Below, one piece after another: positions 46,249 through 53,675 of a stretch of DNA of 64,000 nt. Made by a program: the position numbers and the translations under genes. Below the pieces are notes generated by a model that worked only from the letters and a program-made list of their open reading frames with translations, ran no database searches and was not told the DNA's origin. Position 1 is the first letter of the stretch. Each line of letters begins with the position of its first letter. Where the stretch lies: contig NZ_QXGJ01000006.1 in NCBI RefSeq assembly GCF_003952005.1, positions 62,001-126,000 of the forward strand, written 5' to 3'. The stretch comes from Bifidobacterium callimiconis (GTDB lineage Bacteria > Actinomycetota > Actinomycetes > Actinomycetales > Bifidobacteriaceae).

Positions 46249-46296
46249 AGCACAGCGGCCGTCTCTCCTCAGTCCGGGAGAGACGGCCGCTGTGCT
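46249..46296 (+). terminator. Strong hairpin after aconitase
   Basis: AGCACAGCGGCCGTCTCTC pairs with GAGAGACGGCCGCTGTGCT (about 19 bp). It is among the longest stems in the window; only a short AT-rich tail follows. Confidence 0.85.
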
Positions 46297-46302
46297 ATCT
46301 CG

Positions 46303-46354
46303 TGCTCCCTCCTAGGGAGGGAGCTGTCCGGCAAAAAGCCGGACTGAGGGAGGG
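46303..46354 (+). repeat. Palindromic repeat unit f (single, forward)
   Basis: TGCTCCCTCC-TA-GGGAGGGAGC, CTG, then TCCGGC-AAAAA-GCCGGA, then CTGAGGGAGGG. It lies directly after the aconitase terminator. Confidence 0.9.
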
Positions 46355-46395
46355 CTCCATCCCCTTCAGGAAGGCGGTTCGCGTCTTGTCGGCAA

Positions 46396-47157
46396 TCATC
46401 CCGCTTCCGGCAGATCCGCCCGCTCCACCAGCCGCGCCAGCTGGATCCTACTCATCGCGAGCTTGTCCGATGCGCTCGACAGATGCGCCTTGGCGGTGCG
46501 TTCGCTGATGAACATCCGCTCGGCGATCTCCTGATTCGTGCACCCCTCCGCAGCCAGCACCACCGTCTCGCGCTCCCGTTCGCTGAGCATGCCCAGCAGT
46601 CGTCTCGCTTCATCCCTGCGGGCCAGTGGCTTCCGACGATTGAGATCCTGCAGCAGCTGACGCTGGCTGGCCGGGTTGAACTGCGGTGAACCGGCACAGG
46701 CGCCGAGAATCCGTCTGATGATCTCCTCGGGCGCGTCCGTCTTCGACACGAACCCTTCCGCACCGGCCTCGGCGGCGCGCTCCACCGTGTTCGACGGCGA
46801 CAGCGACGTCAGAATCAGCACATGCGGGGGAGCAGGCAACGTCCGCATGCGCGCGGTGGCTTCAATGCCATCCCCATTCGGCATGGCGATGTCCATAAGC
46901 ACCACGTCCGGCCGTTCGTCGCGCGCCCGTTCCACCGCATCCACGCCGTTGGTCGACGTGGACACCACCGTGATCCGACCGTCCGAATAGTCGTTGAGAA
47001 TCAACGACATCGCCTGACAGATCATCGGATCGTCATCGACGATGCTCACCGTGATCGGTTCGGGCGGGACTGGAGAAGTTGCATCGGAGCCATCGGGGGT
47101 TGACGACGGTGGCAGAGCGGCGGGGGAGTCGGCGTAGGAGAGGGTCATGCCTCTCAT
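46396..47157 (-). CDS. NarL/LuxR-type response regulator
   Basis: A 253-residue response regulator. The receiver domain (residues 35-155) has the acidic pocket VDDDP, phospho-acceptor Asp89 in VVLMDIAMP, Thr/Ser in ILTSLS and Lys in VSKTDAP. The C-terminal LuxR helix-turn-helix is LSERERETVVLAAEGCTNQE then RMFISERTAKAHLSSASDKL. Residues 1-33 are a Ser/Pro-rich tail before the receiver. The start ATG at 47157 overlaps the histidine kinase stop (ATGA), so the pair is coupled. An alternative ATG lies at 47148. The signal is unknown. Confidence 0.93.
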   Translation of the reverse strand: MRGMTLSYADSPAALPPSSTPDGSDATSPVPPEPITVSIVDDDPMICQAMSLILNDYSDGRITVVSTSTNGVDAVERARDERPDVVLMDIAMPNGDGIEATARMRTLPAPPHVLILTSLSPSNTVERAAEAGAEGFVSKTDAPEEIIRRILGACAGSPQFNPASQRQLLQDLNRRKPLARRDEARRLLGMLSERERETVVLAAEGCTNQEIAERMFISERTAKAHLSSASDKLAMSRIQLARLVERADLPEAG

Positions 47158-48632
47158 CGTATCCGGGCGAACGGAAGACGGAAGTCGAGATGGAAATCAT
47201 TGCGTTCGTCATATCCGTACTGGCAGTCACCGCCGACGGCGAGGACACGCGCCTTCAGCCCAGGCAGCCCATTGCCCCCGCTCTTGGTGTCATCGCTCTC
47301 GTTCTCTGGCATCGTGCCGTCGCCATGGTCGATCAGGCTGGTTCGTCCCATGCCGTTCACGGCGTTGAACACGGTCGGATTGGTGAATCGCACGTTCACG
47401 CCGGTCTTTGGTTCGGCGGAGATCTCCAATGCGACACGCGCTCCCGGTGCGTGCCGTCGTGCATTCGTCAGCCCTTCCTGAATGCCGCGGAACGCGATCT
47501 TGCCGATCTCCACGTCCAACGAACTCAGTTCGCGAATATCGATCCACGTGTCCAACGTCATGCCGGCATCACGGGCGTCGTCGATCACCGCGTACAACGC
47601 CTCACGGGTCAATGCGGTATCGGAGTCCGGCATCAGCAATATCTGTGCCTGCTGCGGATGGCGCAGCATGTCGATGATGCTGTGTGCCTCGTCGAGCGCG
47701 CCGGCCGCCTGCCGACGGATATCCCCGGCGCGTTCGGCCAATCGGGCGAGGTTCCGTCCCGCTTCCGTATCGCTCTCGGCTCCTGCGTATCTCGGATCCC
47801 GGCTCAGCTTCAATGCCTCCGCCTGCAGGGCGCTCGCGTTCACTGCGATCAGCGACAGGCTGTGCGCCAGCGTATCGTGCGCTTCGGCCGCCACGGCGTC
47901 CGCGAACCGTTGTGTGTTGAGATCGTTTTCCAATACATTCGCACGGTTGCGTTCCATGTCCATCCGCACGTCGGCGGCCTGTGCGTACGCCCGACTGCGC
48001 AGGTGCAGGCCGGAAAGTATCGCTGCGGCGAACGTGCAGACCGACCAGACCACAGCAGCCACGACGATCGACGACAGATCCGAGTCCACCACGGCCGGTA
48101 CGCCGTTGACTCCAGTGCCGGGCTTCGCGAACAGATGGCCCCAAAGTAAATAGTCCGCAGGTCGGGCGATGTCCCGAACATGCGCCACGATCATCACGAT
48201 CAGACTTGCGGCGGTACACACTCCCAATATCCTGCGATCACTGCGTCGAGCCCACACCCCGCACAATCCGAACAGACTGACCGTGGGACTGAACGGCAGC
48301 AGCAGCACCGATGCGGACGCCGCCAACGACACCAGTTCGGGACGACGTTCGCGCCATCGCAGTATGATCGGCGTCACGAAGGCCAGCAGCAATCCCACCA
48401 CGGTCCACAGATAGCCGAGCTGCATGCCCATGGCCTCGAAATACGACGACGTGTAGGCATCCTCGGCAAGATTCATCATGATGGCGCAGATGATCATCAC
48501 GATCGTCCATCGACGGCGGGCGGGAACCGGACAGTCGGGGCGGGATTCGGAGCCGTCATCGGTGAACGGCGTATGCGCGGGGCCGCCGGCTGGAGAGGCC
48601 GAGGGAGGAACGGGAGATGTCTGCGTCGTCAT
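47154..48632 (-). CDS. Sensor histidine kinase (HisKA_3 type)
   Basis: A 492-residue kinase. A Ser/Pro-rich N-terminus is followed by several membrane helices (residues 42-215, about six: WTIVMIICAIMMNLAED, LWTVVGLLLAFVTPII and others). The H-box is AAEAHDTLAHSLSLIAVNAS, with the phospho-His near residue 249, then an ATPase domain with GIQEGLTNARRHAPG (N-box) and SGGNGLPGLKARV (G-box). The membrane part is like that of small-signal or cell-envelope stress sensors with no large outside domain. It is coupled to the response regulator. The divergent gene is the Ltp-family protein, a plausible target. Confidence 0.92.
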   Translation of the reverse strand: MTTQTSPVPPSASPAGGPAHTPFTDDGSESRPDCPVPARRRWTIVMIICAIMMNLAEDAYTSSYFEAMGMQLGYLWTVVGLLLAFVTPIILRWRERRPELVSLAASASVLLLPFSPTVSLFGLCGVWARRSDRRILGVCTAASLIVMIVAHVRDIARPADYLLWGHLFAKPGTGVNGVPAVVDSDLSSIVVAAVVWSVCTFAAAILSGLHLRSRAYAQAADVRMDMERNRANVLENDLNTQRFADAVAAEAHDTLAHSLSLIAVNASALQAEALKLSRDPRYAGAESDTEAGRNLARLAERAGDIRRQAAGALDEAHSIIDMLRHPQQAQILLMPDSDTALTREALYAVIDDARDAGMTLDTWIDIRELSSLDVEIGKIAFRGIQEGLTNARRHAPGARVALEISAEPKTGVNVRFTNPTVFNAVNGMGRTSLIDHGDGTMPENESDDTKSGGNGLPGLKARVLAVGGDCQYGYDERNDFHLDFRLPFARIR

Positions 48633-48779
48633 AATACCTGAAGCATACGGTTGCGCTCACGACAACGCCATTGTCCACATCGACATGACCGACCTGCCCG
48701 AAAGGGCGAACAGAACGGTCCGTTCGGACACTGACGGAACTGCTGCGATTCCCGTACGGTTGGCCTCGTCAACATCATT

Positions 48780-48806
48780 CGTCGACGACCATGACGCTCG
48801 TCGACG
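48780..48806. promoter_or_regulatory. Repeated CGTCGACG palindromes before the Ltp gene
   Basis: CGTCGACG occurs at 48780-48787 and 48799-48806, with centres 19 nt apart, about two helix turns, just upstream of the Ltp-family gene and about 150 nt from the divergent kinase start. Another palindrome, GTCCGTTCGGAC, lies at 48717-48728. These are candidate response-regulator sites. Confidence 0.35.
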
Positions 48807-48830
48807 TATCAGGAAGAGAGAGGCAATACC

Positions 48831-49439
48831 ATGACCCAGCCCATCCAAGGAAGTCCCCAGCCGGTGCAGCCGCAGCAGCCGGTTCCCCAGATGACTCCGC
48901 AGCAGGCGCCGCCGTTCCAGCAGCCGCAGCAGCCGAAGAAGAAGCCGATTTTCAAGCGTTGGTGGTTCTGGGTGCTGATCGTGGTCGTACTGATCATCGG
49001 CATCAGCAATATGAATGGCGGCGGTTCGTCAAGCTCCGATACGAACAGCACCTCACAATCGCAATCGGCCCAGTCAGGCTCGGCATCCAGCAGCGGTACC
49101 ACCGAACAGAAGAAGAGCGAGGAGCCGTCCGTGCCGGCCGACTACAAGTCCGCCCTTCGTCAGGCGGAAAGCTATGCGAACACCATGCACATGTCCAAGC
49201 AGGGCGTATATGACCAGTTGACCAGCGAATACGGCGGACAGTTCTCCGCCGAAGCCGCGCAATACGCCGTAGACAATGTCAAGGCCGATTGGAATGCGAA
49301 CGCGCTTGCCAAGGCCAAGGACTACCAGAAGAGCATGGCGATGTCGCCCGAGGCGATCCGCGACCAGCTGACCAGTGAATACGGCGAAAAGTTCACTGCC
49401 GATGAGGCGAACTACGCCATCGAACACCTCAACGACTAA
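48831..49439 (+). CDS. Membrane-anchored protein with two Ltp-type helical domains
   Basis: A 202-residue surface protein. Residues 1-38 are Q/P-rich and inside; WWFWVLIVVVLIIGI (44-59) is a single membrane helix; a Ser-rich linker (about 62-100) leads outside. Then come two copies of a short helical domain: ALRQAESYANTMHMSKQGVY then LTSEYGGQFSAEAAQYAVDN, and ALAKAKDYQKSMAMSPEAIR then LTSEYGEKFTADEANYAIEH. This domain is known from Ltp, a lipoprotein of a Streptococcus thermophilus prophage that blocks DNA entry of related phages. Here there is no lipobox; a membrane helix replaces it. It is divergent from a two-component system, with CGTCGACG repeats in its promoter region. The role (phage exclusion or wall function) is open. 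Confidence 0.85.
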   Translation: MTQPIQGSPQPVQPQQPVPQMTPQQAPPFQQPQQPKKKPIFKRWWFWVLIVVVLIIGISNMNGGGSSSSDTNSTSQSQSAQSGSASSSGTTEQKKSEEPSVPADYKSALRQAESYANTMHMSKQGVYDQLTSEYGGQFSAEAAQYAVDNVKADWNANALAKAKDYQKSMAMSPEAIRDQLTSEYGEKFTADEANYAIEHLND

Positions 49440-49768
49440 TAGGATCATGGGCGAAAGCCCAAGCAATGAGGGGATTCGGTCGGATCGCTGTTCAATGGGG
49501 TTCCGGCCAAATCAGGTATGCGTTCCCTCCCTCAGTCACGCTGTCGCGTGACAGCTCCCTCCCTCGGAGGGAGCACGCTGATGTTGAGCGTGTGCGAGAG
49601 CTGTGGGGCATGAACCTTGCCGCGCGGCATGCCCAGTACCCTGCGTGCTCCCTCCAGGGGAGGGAGCTGGCCGCCGCAGGCGGACTGAGGGAGGGATTCA
49701 CTCCCATACAAGCCCGTTTCCCCCAGTCCGGAATCCGCGGTTGAAATGTCGGGGAGAAACGTAGACGT
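49440..49768. other. Intergenic region filled by repeat pair g
   Basis: This 329-nt gap contains no gene I can support. Most of it is the repeat pair at 49525-49695. The rest includes a short hairpin (GGGCGAAAGCCC, about 49448-49459) just after the Ltp stop, likely a weak terminator. Confidence 0.65.
49525..49695. repeat. Palindromic repeat pair g (inverse + forward)
   Basis: Inverse unit 49525-49575 (second stem TCACGC/GCGTGA) and forward unit 49646-49695 (second stem CCGCC/GGCGG) with a 70-nt spacer, the longest of all pairs. Confidence 0.9.
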
Positions 49769-50029
49769 TCACCCAAGCCTCGATCGTTCGCCACCGAACT
49801 GACGCCACAACCCGTCAACGACGATGGGCAGCAGCGTAAGCACTGTGGTGGTCCAATACATCAGATCATCGAACGAAATCCCGGCGAACACCACATGATG
49901 CATCACCGGATCGGCCGCACAGATATAGATGGCCCCGGTCAGGCACGCCACCGTCCAGCACACCGCGTAACAGACGATACGTGCCCTCACACTCTTCGAA
50001 TACGGCTTCAGCATCGCTTTTACACCCAT
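49769..50029 (-). CDS. Small two-helix membrane protein
   Basis: An 86-residue protein. After a basic start (MLKPYSKSVRAR) it has two membrane helices: IVCYAVCWTVACLTGAIYIC (about 19-38) and a second from MYWTTTVLTLLPIVVDGLW (about 57-76). I recognise no family. The start is the ATG at 50029, 6 nt after GAGG; the open frame continues to 50332 but overlaps the next gene and its control region. It is divergent from the second response regulator; a perfect dyad (50079-50102) lies between them, so it may be a target or accessory of that system. Confidence 0.6.
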   Translation of the reverse strand: MGVKAMLKPYSKSVRARIVCYAVCWTVACLTGAIYICAADPVMHHVVFAGISFDDLMYWTTTVLTLLPIVVDGLWRQFGGERSRLG

Positions 50030-50078
50030 CATGCACCTCGCTTTCACGACCACGGATCCGACCATGATCCAACTGACG

Positions 50079-50102
50079 GGAACCACGAAAATCAGTGGTT
50101 CC
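50079..50102. promoter_or_regulatory. Perfect dyad between the small membrane protein and the response regulator
   Basis: GGAACCAC (50079-50086), 8 nt, GTGGTTCC (50095-50102). It lies midway in the divergent gap and could be the operator of the response regulator. Confidence 0.5.
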
Positions 50103-50210
50103 TCCGTCCTTCTATGGTCATTGTAGAAAGCGTTGATCCGCGAACCCAACGGCGTAGACATTCGTCCATGGCGTTCGACATCAGACGTCAGCCCGGCATA
50201 TGGTGAAGGC

Positions 50211-50930
50211 ATGAACGGACAGCAGAACACGAATCGACGCATTGCCATCGTCGACAACGACGTCCTCGCCCTCACCGCATTGCGGGCGCTGATCGAACAG
50301 CAACTGCCGCAATGCACGGTGACCTGGACCACCGACGACGGTCAGACCGCGGTGGACCGTTGCCTGACCGCGGCGACCCGCCCGGAGCTGCTCCTCGTCG
50401 ACATGTCGATGGAAGGCATGTCCGGGATCAGCGTCTGTCGACGCATCCGCACCGAAACCCCCGACGTGACACTGCTCGCGGTCACCTCATTCACCGTGAA
50501 CACCTACGCCGCGGCGGCGGCCTCCGCAGGCGCGCAGGGCATCGTCGGCAAGGCCGATGTGAACCGGTTGTGCCAAGGCATCGAGACGGTGCTGAATGGC
50601 GGTACCTACGTTCATATCCGCTCGGACGACGAGCCCGCGACCGATCTGCCGCCGTCCGTGACGTTCCAGACCGCGCAACAGGCGTATGAACGACTGGATG
50701 GTGGACATTCCATCGGGGCGGGAGGGAAGGAGCCCTACGCCCTATCCACACAGGAGACAACCATCATGGACCTCTGCTGCAGCGGACTGGACTTCACCGA
50801 AATCGCCGAACGACTCAACATATCGCCATCCACGGTACGCACGCACATCGGACACATCAAAACCAAGCTGGGCGCCCGCAACCTCAGCCAGGCCGTCGTG
50901 CGCTGGATGACGGGAAAGGGGCAGCTATGA
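50211..50930 (+). CDS. NarL/LuxR-type response regulator (second system)
   Basis: A 239-residue response regulator. The receiver domain has the acidic pair in IVDNDV, phospho-acceptor Asp64 in LLLVDMSM, and Lys in IVGKADV. The output domain is LSTQETTIMDLCCSGLDFTE then RLNISPSTVRTHIGHIKTKL, a LuxR helix-turn-helix. The start is the ATG at 50211; the GAAGG just before is close. The stop overlaps the kinase start (ATGA). The system is the second NarL-type pair within 6 kb, in the opposite direction from the first. Confidence 0.93.
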   Translation: MNGQQNTNRRIAIVDNDVLALTALRALIEQQLPQCTVTWTTDDGQTAVDRCLTAATRPELLLVDMSMEGMSGISVCRRIRTETPDVTLLAVTSFTVNTYAAAAASAGAQGIVGKADVNRLCQGIETVLNGGTYVHIRSDDEPATDLPPSVTFQTAQQAYERLDGGHSIGAGGKEPYALSTQETTIMDLCCSGLDFTEIAERLNISPSTVRTHIGHIKTKLGARNLSQAVVRWMTGKGQL

Positions 50931-52243
50931 ACACGCTCGCCAACCGACTGCATCACTGGTACCACACCCATCCCTGGCGAATCCTCATCACCGTGGCCGC
51001 TTTTATCGTCACGCTGATCGAATTCGCGCTTATGCCGATTCCCCACGGTCCCATCGCCGACGGGCTGGTCCCGTTCCTGCTGATCTGCTACGCGTACGCC
51101 GTGGCATCCATGGCATGGCATCCTCGCGTGGGCGGCATTCTCACGGCGGTCCTCTACATTCTGATCGCTCAACTGCGCAACTGGTGCAGCATCGATCTGG
51201 GTATTCTGCCGTTCATTCCCGGAGTCATGCTTGCGCTCGCTCTGATGGTGTACGAATACACGCCCACTCTACGCAGCCGCGTGCAGGAATGGCGGGACGA
51301 AGGCATCCTGCACGTGCTGTTCTGGACGCTCGGCCTGATCTACCCGGTGGCGCTCGCCATCTACGTGCTGGTATCCACGTTCGGCTACTACATGCACGGA
51401 TGGATGGACCTGTCGGCCGGAGCCTGGATGTCTTCGATCGGCATCGCCTCGCAAATGGCCATCGCGCCGTTGGTCGCCTATGCGTTGCTTTGTCGCAACC
51501 GGGCGCAGCGGGCCATCGAGGAGGCATCCCGGCTGCGCGATCGGGAACGGGAATTCAAGGCACGCGAACGCGATCTGGTGCTCGCCGGCAACATTCACGA
51601 CGCGGTCACCAACGAGCTGTCGTCGATCGCGCTGATCGCCGGCCGCAAGGCGCGTTCGACGGATCTGCCGAACGGGGAACGCGAGACGTATGACGGCCTA
51701 TATCGTCAGTCGTTGCACGCGCTGGACGAATTGCACCGTGTGATCGATATGCTACGCGTGCCGGCCGTCGTCGATTCGTCGGATACCGCCGGACACGCGT
51801 CGGCGTCCGCAACCGTGGACGGCGGTGCCTGCGATGCGGACGATGGGCCAGCTATGATCCGCGCGACGCTTGACGGGATCGACCATCAGCTGCATCGGGT
51901 CGGGTTCGACGGAACCGGCACGCTGAGTATTGACGAGAGCGCTCCAAAGGCGCTTTCCCCGGTCGTTGCGGATGCCATGCGTTCGTTGTTGCGGGAGATC
52001 TGCGCGAACATCATGCGTCATGCCGATCCTACTCAGCCGTACATGATCGCCGTACGCATCGGCGAGCATACGATCACCGTCACCGAGACGAACTCGTGCG
52101 CAGCCGACGAGTCGTGGCGTGGCAGGTCCGGGGGAGTGGGCCTCGCCTCTCAGCGATCGCGGATCGAATCCCTGGGCGGGGTCGTGCGCACGACCCGGCA
52201 GGACGATTCCTGGATCATTCATGTGGAACTGCCGATCGAATAA
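50927..52243 (+). CDS. Sensor histidine kinase (HisKA_3 type, second system)
   Basis: A 438-residue kinase. It has about six membrane helices in residues 18-195 with short loops, then a short coiled linker (EEASRLRDREREFKARERDL). The H-box is AGNIHDAVTNELSSIALIAG, with His near residue 224. The ATPase domain has an N-box-like EICANIMRHADP and the G-box SGGVGLASQRSRI. Such small-loop sensors often detect membrane or envelope signals. Translation is coupled to its regulator by ATGA. A dyad, GGACGGC (52247-52253) with GCCGTCC, follows the stop and may end the transcript. Confidence 0.92.
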   Translation: MNTLANRLHHWYHTHPWRILITVAAFIVTLIEFALMPIPHGPIADGLVPFLLICYAYAVASMAWHPRVGGILTAVLYILIAQLRNWCSIDLGILPFIPGVMLALALMVYEYTPTLRSRVQEWRDEGILHVLFWTLGLIYPVALAIYVLVSTFGYYMHGWMDLSAGAWMSSIGIASQMAIAPLVAYALLCRNRAQRAIEEASRLRDREREFKARERDLVLAGNIHDAVTNELSSIALIAGRKARSTDLPNGERETYDGLYRQSLHALDELHRVIDMLRVPAVVDSSDTAGHASASATVDGGACDADDGPAMIRATLDGIDHQLHRVGFDGTGTLSIDESAPKALSPVVADAMRSLLREICANIMRHADPTQPYMIAVRIGEHTITVTETNSCAADESWRGRSGGVGLASQRSRIESLGGVVRTTRQDDSWIIHVELPIE

Positions 52244-52333
52244 GGCGGACGGCGTCTGTGACGGCATCCTTGCCGTCCGACGCAGACATGGCAGAATGGA
52301 GACGAACCAATCGGCCCATTCAGGAGGCAACCT

Positions 52334-52948
52334 ATGACCAGGGCATTGATCATCGTTGACGTGCAGCCCACATTCTGCGAGGGTGGCGAACTCGGTGTGG
52401 AAGTCGGCAACGCGGTCGCCGAGCGTATCGCCGACTATGTGCGTGCGCATCGTGACGAATACGCATACATCGCCACCACGCAGGACTGGCATATCGTGCC
52501 GGGGAAGCACTTCTCGGCGAATCCCGATTTCGTGGACTCCTGGCCTCAGCATGGCGTGGCCGGCACCGCGAACGCGCAGCTGCATCCGGCCATCGCCGCG
52601 CTGGACATCGCCCATCATTTCAAGAAGGGCCAGTATGCGGCCGCGTATTCGGGATTCGAGGGCATCGAGGACAATAGCGACCGGCAGCAGTCCCGTGCCG
52701 AGGTGCGCATCGCCACGGAGGAGGGGCGCACGCTGGTCAATGCGTTACGGAAGGCAGGGGTGACCGATGTGGATGTGGTCGGCATCGCCGAGTCCCACTG
52801 CGTCAAGGAGACGGCGTTGGATGCCGTGAAGTTCGGATTCCATGTTCGTGTATTCACTGACCTCACCGTGCCGGTGAGTCCTGAGCTTGGCGAGCAGGCT
52901 CGTGGCGAGATGGCGTCCGCCGGCGTGGAGTTGGAGCCATCCCGCTGA
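52334..52948 (+). CDS. pncA: Nicotinamidase (isochorismatase family)
   Basis: Hydrolyses nicotinamide to nicotinate in NAD salvage. It is a 204-residue protein of the cysteine hydrolase fold. The triad is Asp9 (IIVDVQPTF), Lys98 (FKKGQ) and Cys156 (ESHCVKETA). The metal site is Asp51/His53 in TQDWH. WPQHGVAGT is a family signature. The start is the ATG at 52334, 6 nt after AGGAGG. Its place near the NAD(P)HX repair enzyme (20 kb away) is probably chance. Confidence 0.93.
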   Translation: MTRALIIVDVQPTFCEGGELGVEVGNAVAERIADYVRAHRDEYAYIATTQDWHIVPGKHFSANPDFVDSWPQHGVAGTANAQLHPAIAALDIAHHFKKGQYAAAYSGFEGIEDNSDRQQSRAEVRIATEEGRTLVNALRKAGVTDVDVVGIAESHCVKETALDAVKFGFHVRVFTDLTVPVSPELGEQARGEMASAGVELEPSR

Positions 52949-52990
52949 GCGTCGGCTCCAGGACGCTGGTCACGGGAATGCGGTGACCTT

Positions 52991-53022
52991 GCCCGGCGGA
53001 TGGTTTACCCCGTCCGCCGGGC
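52991..53022 (+). terminator. Terminator after pncA
   Basis: GCCCGGCGGA and TCCGCCGGGC form a perfect 10-bp stem with a 12-nt loop, followed by ATATT. Confidence 0.75.
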
Positions 53023-53280
53023 ATATTCGTATGTTCGTTGAACAATCGTATCGATGTGAACGTGAACACAAGGATTGGAGACCGACCGCGTAGATGGGGT
53101 CGGACGGTGTCCGCGGGCTAGGGGGTATCGATGCACCGGGGTGGTTGGGCTGATGAAACGTAGCAAATGAGCCGACACGACACGCCAACGCTGTTCATTA
53201 CGTCACGTTTTTGGACCTGTAGCTGTACCGGAGGGGGCATGTGGTCTATTGTCGAATAGTGAAGGGGCAGTGAACGGCGC

Positions 53281-53364
53281 ATGGCAGCGGCATTCGGCGC
53301 CTTCGGAGAGAAACGAAAAATGAATAGAACAACAGCCACAGGAACAAGGGGGTCCTTGATATGA
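53281..53364 (+). CDS. Possible 27-residue leader peptide
   Basis: ATG 53281 to TGA 53364 encodes MAAAFGAFGEKRKMNRTTAT and seven more residues. A second in-frame ATG at 53320 follows GGAGAG. The stop overlaps the start of the next ORF (ATGA), the layout of translational coupling. It may be a leader peptide controlling the zinc-motif ORF, or chance; the only support is the overlap and the ribosome site. Confidence 0.35.
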   Translation: MAAAFGAFGEKRKMNRTTATGTRGSLI

Positions 53365-53525
53365 CAAGCCAACAATGCGCCATAATCGGGTGCGATAGAC
53401 AGGCGGAAGCCAATGGGATGTGTGAGATGCATTTCACGCGCGCACTCGTGTATGGCCAGGTAAGGACCCCGCAGCACAAGGCCGTTCTTGGTTCGACGAT
53501 GGCTAAGGCGCACTGCCCGGCCTGA
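53361..53525 (+). CDS. 54-residue protein with a Cys4-Cys-Cys-His zinc-knuckle motif
   Basis: It reads MTSQQCAIIGCDRQAEANGM then CEMHFTRALVYG and a short tail with one more Cys. The pattern C-x4-C-x9-C-x2-H (Cys6, Cys11, Cys21, His24) is the treble-clef-like zinc motif usually found at the start of actinobacterial and phage HNH or DNA-binding proteins (forms such as C..EGC...A.A.GLC..H). Here the protein stops soon after, so it is either a true mini-protein or the N-terminal remnant of a phage gene. A ribosome site, AAGGGGG, lies 9 nt upstream. It is coupled to the leader ORF by ATGA. The function is unknown. Confidence 0.6.
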   Translation: MTSQQCAIIGCDRQAEANGMCEMHFTRALVYGQVRTPQHKAVLGSTMAKAHCPA

Positions 53526-53572
53526 TTCGAGAACATGACCGCCATGCACCGTAATCATACGATGCCCGACAC

Positions 53573-53612
53573 AGTGGGGGCTGACCGACTATGACGTCGA
53601 TCAGCCCCCACT
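53573..53612. terminator. Dyad between the small ORF and the EamA gene
   Basis: AGTGGGGGCTGA and TCAGCCCCCACT form a perfect 12-bp stem with a 16-nt loop; no T-run. It is probably a shared terminator for converging transcripts. Confidence 0.7.
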
Positions 53613-53675
53613 CGCATATTGACGTGTCGTTATGATTCATTCATCGAACCAATGGTCGACATGCTCCGTCATGTG

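Larger units (their letters stand above)
52949..53675. other. Gene-poor region with two tiny ORFs
   Basis: This 0.7-kb stretch between pncA and the EamA gene has less obvious codon bias than its surroundings and looks unlike the rest of the window. It contains the pncA terminator, an unexplained 53023-53280 part with no gene, the two overlapping small ORFs at 53281-53525, and a strong dyad at 53573-53612. It may be the remnant of a mobile element, but no integrase or attachment repeat is seen. Confidence 0.5.

Noticed and set aside
52949..53675. A complete prophage or integrated element
   Set aside because: No integrase, attachment repeat, tRNA or structural gene is present; only a small zinc-motif ORF hints at phage origin.
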